Assembly (NCBI RefSeq): GCF_018130245.1 | Contig: NZ_JAFCKP010000029.1 | Coordinates: 1 to 44,660, forward strand | DNA length: 44,660 nt | Direction of reading: 5' to 3' | Source: Bradyrhizobium sp. SZCCT0231 | GTDB taxonomy: Bacteria > Pseudomonadota > Alphaproteobacteria > Rhizobiales > Xanthobacteraceae | Part shown: positions 39,517 through 44,660 of the stretch, piece by piece | How the letters are laid out: every line of letters begins with the position of its first letter | How positions within the stretch are numbered: the stretch's first letter is position 1 | Program-made: the position numbers and the translations under genes | The notes under the pieces: generated by a model | What the model saw: only the letters and a program-made list of their open reading frames with translations | The model's database searches: none | Told to the model about the DNA's origin: nothing

Positions 39517-42441
39517 ATGGCGATTTTCACAGCCATAGCGACTGCAACCCTTGCTGCTGTCGGCATCACCAGCACCTTCGCGATAACTGCGCTGGCAACT
39601 GGTCTCTCGCTAGCAGCGTCGGTCGCTCTCTCCTATGCCGTGAAGGCGCTGTCGGGAAAGCCGCAGCAGAGCACCGACCATTTCGGCGTCCAGGGCCAGA
39701 TCGCCGGCGGCGGCGCGGTGCCGCGCTCGTTCGGGCTCGGCCGGCACGTCACCGCCGGCTCGCTGGTTTACGCCAACACCTGGGGCAACGGCTACGAGAC
39801 CCCGAACGCGTTCCTCTCGCTGGTCATCGCGGTCTCGGATCTGGCGGGCGAGAAGCTGCTCGGGATGGAGGTGAACGGCAGCAAGGTGACGCTCGCGCTG
39901 GGCGATGCGCTCTACAGCAATTTCAGCCCGACCAGCCTCGGCTACCAGGTGCCTGAGTACATCAAGCTGCACGAGGGCGAGAGCTCGCCGACCGCGCACC
40001 TCTTCGTGAAGTACTACGACGGGACGCAGACCGCGGCGGACGGCGCCATGATCAACGCGTCGTCGATCGAGCGGCCCTACACCAGCGCGCATGTCGGCAA
40101 GGGCATGTGCTATGTGGTGGTCCACGCCTTGATCGACGAGAACCTCTGGAACGGAATCCCGACCTTCAAGTTCGAACTGTCAGGCATTCCGCTCTACGAT
40201 CCCTCGAAGGATTCCACGGTCGGCGGCAGCGGCGCGCATCGCTTCAGCGATCCCGCGACCTGGGGCGGCGACGGCGACGACTATCCGGTGGTACAGGCTT
40301 ACGCCATCCTGCGCGGCATCTCTTATCAAGGCACCTGGCTCTACGGCTTGCAGAACACGGCGGCGGCGCGGCTTCCGGTCGCCAACTGGATCACACAGAT
40401 CGGCAAGTGCCGCAGCGCCGTGATCGGCGCCTCCGGCCCGGAGCCGAGCTATCGCACCGGCGTGCAGATCAACGTCGATGCGCAGCCAGTGAATGCGCTG
40501 GAAACGCTGATGACCGGCTGCCAGGGCAAGATCTCGGAGGTCGGCGGCTTCTACAAATGCCATGTCGGCGCGCCCGACTCGCCGAGCTTCAGCTTCACCG
40601 ATGGCGACATCCTCTCGACGGAGAGCCAGACATTCCGGCCGTTCTTTGCGTTGGCCGACAGCGTCAACGGCATCCAGGCGACTTACCCTGATCCGTCGCA
40701 GGGCTGGAACACGGCGACGGCGCCGCCCTATTACCGCACCGACCTGGAGATCCGCGACGGCAACCGCCGGCTGATGGCCAGTCCCGCCTTCGATGCCGTG
40801 CCCTATCCGGAGCAGGTGCAGCGGCTGCAGAAGTCGGCCGTCGAGGAAGCCCAGCGCGCGCGCGGGCACACCATCGTGCTGCCGCCGGCGTTCTGGCTGG
40901 TCGAGCCGGGCGACGTCGGCGAATGGACCAGCGCGCGCAACGGCTATGTCGACAAGCTGTTCCGCGTCGACGGCGGCACCGACAAGGCCAATCTCGACGT
41001 GGTCCTGATGCTGACCGAGGTCGACCCGTTCGACTACGATTGGGACACCGAGGCCGACTTCAAGCCGGTCACGCCCGGCGGCACCGTCTCCAATCCGCCG
41101 GCGCCGCAGGGCGTGGCGCTATGGGACGCGCAACCGTACACGCTGACGGATGGCACGGGGCTTGCGCGGCGCCCGGCCATCCTGATCGCCTGGGACGGCT
41201 CGCAGCCGGGTTGCAACGGCCTGAAATACGAGGTGCGCCTTGCGGCCGACGGATCGTCGGTGACGCGCGGCACGGTCAACAGCTTCAGCGCCGGCAACCG
41301 GATCATTCACGACGGAGTCCTGCCGGCGACCACCTATCAGGTGCGCGGGCAATATATCCCGACGACGACGCGCGACATGCTGTGGTCGGACTACGTCACG
41401 GTGACCACGCCGGATATTCGCTATTCAATGGCGGAGTTCGATGCGGCGATCAAGGCAGAGATGACGACGATCCGGGCAGCTTACCAGGATCAGATCAACG
41501 AGGCCCTCAATCGCTTCGCCTCGGTCGCGGCGGATATCGCGGCGCGCGCGCCGCTCGACAAGATGGAGTTGCGGTCGCAGCTCGCGGCGCGGGCGGGCGA
41601 TGCGCTGGCGCAGATCGACGACGTTCGCACGGTCGCGGTGACGACCGCGGCCGCCTACGCCTCGTTCTCGACCATGGCGACGGCGACATGGGGATCGACC
41701 AGTGCGTTCGTCACGCAGTCCGCGATAGCGATTGCGACGCTGGAAGATTACGCAGCGGCGTCTTGGGGCGTCGAGGTCGGCGTCGACGGCGTCATCACCG
41801 GAATGATCCGGATCGATGGCGGCGCCGGCTGGTCTGCCGTCACCATCAGGGCCGATAAATTCCAGCTCCAATTGCCGGGCTACAATGGCGATGCTCCGAT
41901 CAGCCCGTTTACGGTGGGCCTGATCGATGGCGTGTCGAAGATCGGCATGAGCGGCCTGCTGGTGCATGACGGCACGTTCTACGGCTCGCGGATCGTTTCG
42001 GGGTCGGTCGCCACCTTGCAGCTCGCGGTGAACGGCGTCGGCATCGAGCAGCTGATCGACGGCGCGGCGAGCAATTCGGATGCGGCGTCGGGCACGCTTT
42101 CGGGTGTTGGCGGCGGCACGCTTGCTTCAAAGACCGTCACGATCAAAGGCGGCAGGGCGATCGTCATGGGGTTTCTGACGTCGACCGTGACGGATGAGGC
42201 GTCGTCGAGGGCTATCATCGGCGATTTGATCGTCGATGGTTCGACGGTCAAGAGCGGCACGACGGAATCGGCGATGAAGTTTCATTCCCTCATCGACGAT
42301 TCAAAAATCTTCGCGCGCGTTCCGCCGCTCGCGATCGCTGCGCACGTGACGGGTCTCTCCGATGGCAGCCACACATTCTCGTTCGCGGCGAGCCTTGGCA
42401 ACTGCACGGGCACGCTGATCGTTCTCAACCCGCGAAGGTGA
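39517..42441 (+). CDS. tail tip / host specificity protein (gpJ or GTA gp15-like)
   Basis: The 974-residue protein opens with a hydrophobic segment (about 8-48), has the conserved 'PRSFGLGRHVTAGSLVYAN' of tip attachment proteins near 70, a beta-rich central part with 'ADSVNGIQATYPDP', then a fibronectin-like part near 530-630. A helical segment (about 640-720) is followed by a 'IRADKFQLQLPGYNG' module, as in DUF1983-type J proteins. It probably sits at the tail end and contacts the host envelope. Seven residues separate it from the acetyltransferase stop only by a base. Confidence 0.85.
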   Translation: MAIFTAIATATLAAVGITSTFAITALATGLSLAASVALSYAVKALSGKPQQSTDHFGVQGQIAGGGAVPRSFGLGRHVTAGSLVYANTWGNGYETPNAFLSLVIAVSDLAGEKLLGMEVNGSKVTLALGDALYSNFSPTSLGYQVPEYIKLHEGESSPTAHLFVKYYDGTQTAADGAMINASSIERPYTSAHVGKGMCYVVVHALIDENLWNGIPTFKFELSGIPLYDPSKDSTVGGSGAHRFSDPATWGGDGDDYPVVQAYAILRGISYQGTWLYGLQNTAAARLPVANWITQIGKCRSAVIGASGPEPSYRTGVQINVDAQPVNALETLMTGCQGKISEVGGFYKCHVGAPDSPSFSFTDGDILSTESQTFRPFFALADSVNGIQATYPDPSQGWNTATAPPYYRTDLEIRDGNRRLMASPAFDAVPYPEQVQRLQKSAVEEAQRARGHTIVLPPAFWLVEPGDVGEWTSARNGYVDKLFRVDGGTDKANLDVVLMLTEVDPFDYDWDTEADFKPVTPGGTVSNPPAPQGVALWDAQPYTLTDGTGLARRPAILIAWDGSQPGCNGLKYEVRLAADGSSVTRGTVNSFSAGNRIIHDGVLPATTYQVRGQYIPTTTRDMLWSDYVTVTTPDIRYSMAEFDAAIKAEMTTIRAAYQDQINEALNRFASVAADIAARAPLDKMELRSQLAARAGDALAQIDDVRTVAVTTAAAYASFSTMATATWGSTSAFVTQSAIAIATLEDYAAASWGVEVGVDGVITGMIRIDGGAGWSAVTIRADKFQLQLPGYNGDAPISPFTVGLIDGVSKIGMSGLLVHDGTFYGSRIVSGSVATLQLAVNGVGIEQLIDGAASNSDAASGTLSGVGGGTLASKTVTIKGGRAIVMGFLTSTVTDEASSRAIIGDLIVDGSTVKSGTTESAMKFHSLIDDSKIFARVPPLAIAAHVTGLSDGSHTFSFAASLGNCTGTLIVLNPRR

Positions 42442-42458
42442 CCTGAAGGATTCCAGAG

Positions 42459-44186
42459 ATGACTGCACTTGTTCCGTATGAGACCGGGACCGTCTCCGTT
42501 GCGGCTGACGGCACTGCCGTGACTGGCGTGGGAACGATCTGGTCAGGCACCAATGTTCGTCCCGGCGACCGGTTCGACAGCGGTCATTTCTCGGCGCTGA
42601 TCGTCGAGGTCGTCGACGAGACGCATCTGACCATTACGCCGTGGCCTGGCTCGACGCTCAGCGGTGCGCCCTACAAGATCTGGCCGAACTATCCGCAGCG
42701 CGTCGTCGGTGCGGAGGCAATGGCGACGGTCAACCAGCTGGTTGCGGCGCTCGACGTCGACGGCTTCATCTGGTTCGTCGCTGCAGATTTGACCGAGCCG
42801 GATCCGTCGCTCGGCAATGACGGTCAGTACGCCGACCAACCGACGACCGGCAAGAAGTGGGTGAAGGTCGGCGGCGTCTGGACCTATCTCGGCATCTTCA
42901 AGGCCTTCCAGTTTACCGGCGCTTACAACGTGGTGACGACCTACTCGGTCGGGGACGTCATGACCGATGCTGGATCGTCTTACGTCTGGATCAATCCGAC
43001 GCCCGGCTCCGGCCACGCTGCTCCGAACCCGACCTATTGGCAGTTGCTCGCCGCCAAGGGCGAGACGGGCGCGGCCGGTCCGACCGGCGCCGGCTACGGC
43101 GGCACCTCGACGACGTCGCGCACGATCGGAACCGGGTCGCAGGCCTTCACCACGCAGGCCGGGCTCGCCTACCAGGACGGCGCGCGCGTGCGTGCCAGCT
43201 CGGCGGCGAACACGTCCAACTGGATGGCGGGTCTCGCGACCTATGCCGGCACGACGCTGACCATCAACGCCGACGAGACCAACGGCAGCGGCACGCATGA
43301 CGACTGGATCTTCAACGTCGTGGGTGAGTCTGGCGCTGGCGATCTGTCCAGTGCGAACAATCTGTCCGATCTAGCCAACAAATCGATGGCGCGTGACAAC
43401 CTCGGTGTGCCTCAAAGCTACGGCCAGTGCCGGCTGACTTTGTCGGGCGGCAATCTCGTCCTGTCTCCGCTGAACGGTAATCTGCTGACGGTCAACGGTA
43501 CGCCGTCAGTGGTCCCCGATGCCGGTGTCTCGCTCGCTGCCACGGGTCTCTCGCCCGGCACCACCTATTTCATTTATGCCACCGCGAGCGGCGGAACGAT
43601 AAACGCGCTCGAAGCGTCGACGACAGCGCATGCGACGTCAACCACCGCCGGGAATAAGGGCACCGAGATCAAGACCGGCGATAACACTCGAACTCTGGTT
43701 GGTATAGCGCGCGCAGTGACCGGCCCGGCATGGGTCGACAGCGGTTCGCAACGGTTCGTGCTCTCATGGTTCAATCGTTCAGGTAAGTCAGGTGTTGCAA
43801 ATACTACAGCCACCCGATCAATCACAAATGCGAGTTGGACTGAGTTTCACTCAGAGCTTAGAGTCGAATTTCTTACCTGGGCTGATGAACTGGTTGAGGT
43901 TAATCCAAGCGCATCCGGGTATGTGGGTGTTGCAAGCCAAGTTACCTTCTTTGCCATAGGCTTTGATGGAACGACTCCTGAACCTGGAATGAGTACAATC
44001 TCAGATGGTTCGGGTTCTGGCGGTTCTTTGAGGCCGCTATCACTAAGCGCTAGACGTAGACTCTCGGAAGGATACCATTACGCAACACTTTTGGGCGGAA
44101 ATAACGCGTCTGCACAGGCGAGCATCTATTTTGGCTCAGCGGCAGACGGTTCACGTTCAGCAAACATAGTAAGCGTCATGGGCTGA
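42459..44186 (+). CDS. tail fibre protein with mosaic C-terminus
   Basis: The 575-residue protein has an N-terminal virion-binding part, then beta-rich shaft units with a short collagen-like 'GETGAAGPTGAG' near 204-215, and a C-terminal tip. From about 43780 the DNA drops from roughly 63-65% to about 45% GC, and codons such as TTA, AGA and CAA appear. The tip is therefore probably acquired by recombination. It is the last gene of the right arm. GAAGGATT lies upstream of the ATG. Confidence 0.85.
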   Translation: MTALVPYETGTVSVAADGTAVTGVGTIWSGTNVRPGDRFDSGHFSALIVEVVDETHLTITPWPGSTLSGAPYKIWPNYPQRVVGAEAMATVNQLVAALDVDGFIWFVAADLTEPDPSLGNDGQYADQPTTGKKWVKVGGVWTYLGIFKAFQFTGAYNVVTTYSVGDVMTDAGSSYVWINPTPGSGHAAPNPTYWQLLAAKGETGAAGPTGAGYGGTSTTSRTIGTGSQAFTTQAGLAYQDGARVRASSAANTSNWMAGLATYAGTTLTINADETNGSGTHDDWIFNVVGESGAGDLSSANNLSDLANKSMARDNLGVPQSYGQCRLTLSGGNLVLSPLNGNLLTVNGTPSVVPDAGVSLAATGLSPGTTYFIYATASGGTINALEASTTAHATSTTAGNKGTEIKTGDNTRTLVGIARAVTGPAWVDSGSQRFVLSWFNRSGKSGVANTTATRSITNASWTEFHSELRVEFLTWADELVEVNPSASGYVGVASQVTFFAIGFDGTTPEPGMSTISDGSGSGGSLRPLSLSARRRLSEGYHYATLLGGNNASAQASIYFGSAADGSRSANIVSVMG

Positions 44187-44248
44187 TCACGAGAGCGGTC
44201 GGACACGTGCAGGGCTTCATCCACTACACGGCGATCGCGCGGCTCTAA
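44183..44248 (+). pseudogene. remnant of an older fibre C-terminus
   Basis: Twenty-one codons in the +2-shifted frame run from the end of the fibre gene to a TAA, encoding a peptide ending 'GFIHYTAIARL'. This is GC-rich again and reads like the C-terminal strand of a tail fibre. It is likely what remained when a new tip was recombined in. It is too short to prove. Confidence 0.4.
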
Positions 44249-44335
44249 GCGGCCGGACTGCCTCCCGGAGCGCGCCGACCGGCCGGACCCGGGTTCCATG
44301 GGTATTTGGGCGGGGGTTCCACCCCACCTAACGGG

Positions 44336-44383
44336 GGTGACATTTGAACCTGCGCGAGGTGACATTTGAAATTGCGCGCTACA
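44336..44383 (-). repeat. tandem IS21-like terminal repeats
   Basis: GGTGACATTTGAA occurs at 44336-44348 and again at 44358-44370, exactly 22 bases apart, each followed by a -TGCGCG- stretch. Read on the minus strand the block begins TGTAGCGCGC and carries two ATTTCAAATGTCACC-like units, the build of IS21-family ends. A single inverted relative lies at 199-220. No istA/istB genes are in the window, so it is an isolated end or part of the prophage boundary. Confidence 0.5.
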
Positions 44384-44660
44384 GCTGCGCAACCACTCTC
44401 GTCCAGTCCTCGTTCAGAAGCGATTCGTCTGCCATGCCCCTTGGAATCACGTGTGATTCCAACACTCAAGAATAAACTTAACGCCTATGGGGAAGGCCGG
44501 GTGCCAGCTCGCACCCGCGGTCCGCTGCGCGAGAAGCACACGCAGGAAGAACCGCACAGCAGCATACAGGTGTAGCCAATCACTCGGCCTTCCCTGCGCA
44601 GTGGTTTTACGGCTTATGCCGCGCTCTCCCGGGAGCCGAATTCCTTCTGGCCTCCCTCAC
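44384..44660. other. right flank, host-like intergenic DNA
   Basis: No convincing gene is seen. The bases after about 44480 resemble a sequence I recall as repeated between genes in Bradyrhizobium genomes; its translated frames give the commonly mis-annotated 'QWFYGL' peptides. A perfect inverted repeat lies at 44441-44462. The prophage probably ends before this region. Confidence 0.4.
44441..44462. repeat. 10-bp inverted repeat
   Basis: TTGGAATCAC and GTGATTCCAA are perfect complements separated by two bases. Without a following T run it is unlikely to be a terminator. It may be a protein-binding site or part of the repeated host sequence around it. Confidence 0.5.

Noticed and set aside
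1-44660. CRISPR array, retron, diversity-generating retroelement or toxin-antitoxin pair
   Set aside because: No regularly spaced repeats, reverse transcriptase, template/variable repeat pair or recognisable toxin-antitoxin family was found.

Overview
The window carries a nearly complete Mu-like (transposable) prophage with a long non-contractile tail, in a GC-rich alphaproteobacterium. Bradyrhizobium or a close relative is the best guess. The evidence is the high GC content, a GcrA-type regulator (a family restricted to Alphaproteobacteria), rhizobial-looking small accessory genes, and a right flank (about 44.4-44.66 kb) that resembles a dispersed Bradyrhizobium intergenic sequence as I remember it. 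All identifications are from reading the sequence, without database searches.

Layout. (1) 1-436: left flank, no convincing complete gene. (2) 21001 down to 437, minus strand: a left arm of almost unbroken, mostly 4-bp-overlapping genes. In order they are a Ner/Cro-like regulator, small early genes, MuA-like transposase, MuB-like ATPase, regulators, Gam, GemA, a GcrA-like protein, a Mor-like activator, a lysis cassette (RlpA-like, GH108 endolysin, Rz/Rz1 spanins), small and large terminase, portal, MuF-like head protein, a Dam-type methylase and a secreted Cys-rich protein. (3) 21080-25516, plus strand: a LexA/CI-type repressor followed by eight or nine cargo genes, several encoding membrane proteins. 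(4) 27640 down to 25633, minus strand: three virion-like genes. (5) 27829-44186, plus strand: a right arm of protease/scaffold, decoration protein, capsid, head-tail connectors, tail tube, frameshifted tail chaperones, tape measure, a GTA-like tail tip with a GNAT acetyltransferase in it, tip protein and tail fibre. (6) 44249-44660: right flank with IS21-like end repeats and host-like DNA.

How it works together. In Mu all lytic genes run one way. Here the packaging/lysis unit and the capsid/tail unit run in opposite directions from a central immunity and cargo region. Each late unit is preceded by a perfect palindrome with the same CTGACA..TGTCAG core (10551-10566 and 27774-27793). This suggests that one activator, most simply the Mor-like protein encoded beside the first site, switches on both arms. 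The repressor has every residue needed for RecA-stimulated self-cleavage, so lysogeny is probably ended by the SOS response.

Other points of note are a canonical GGGAAAC -1 frameshift site for the tail chaperones, an internal scaffold start in the protease gene, a nested Rz1, a large hairpin splitting the head operon, and a tail-fibre tip of foreign composition followed by a remnant of what may be the older tip.
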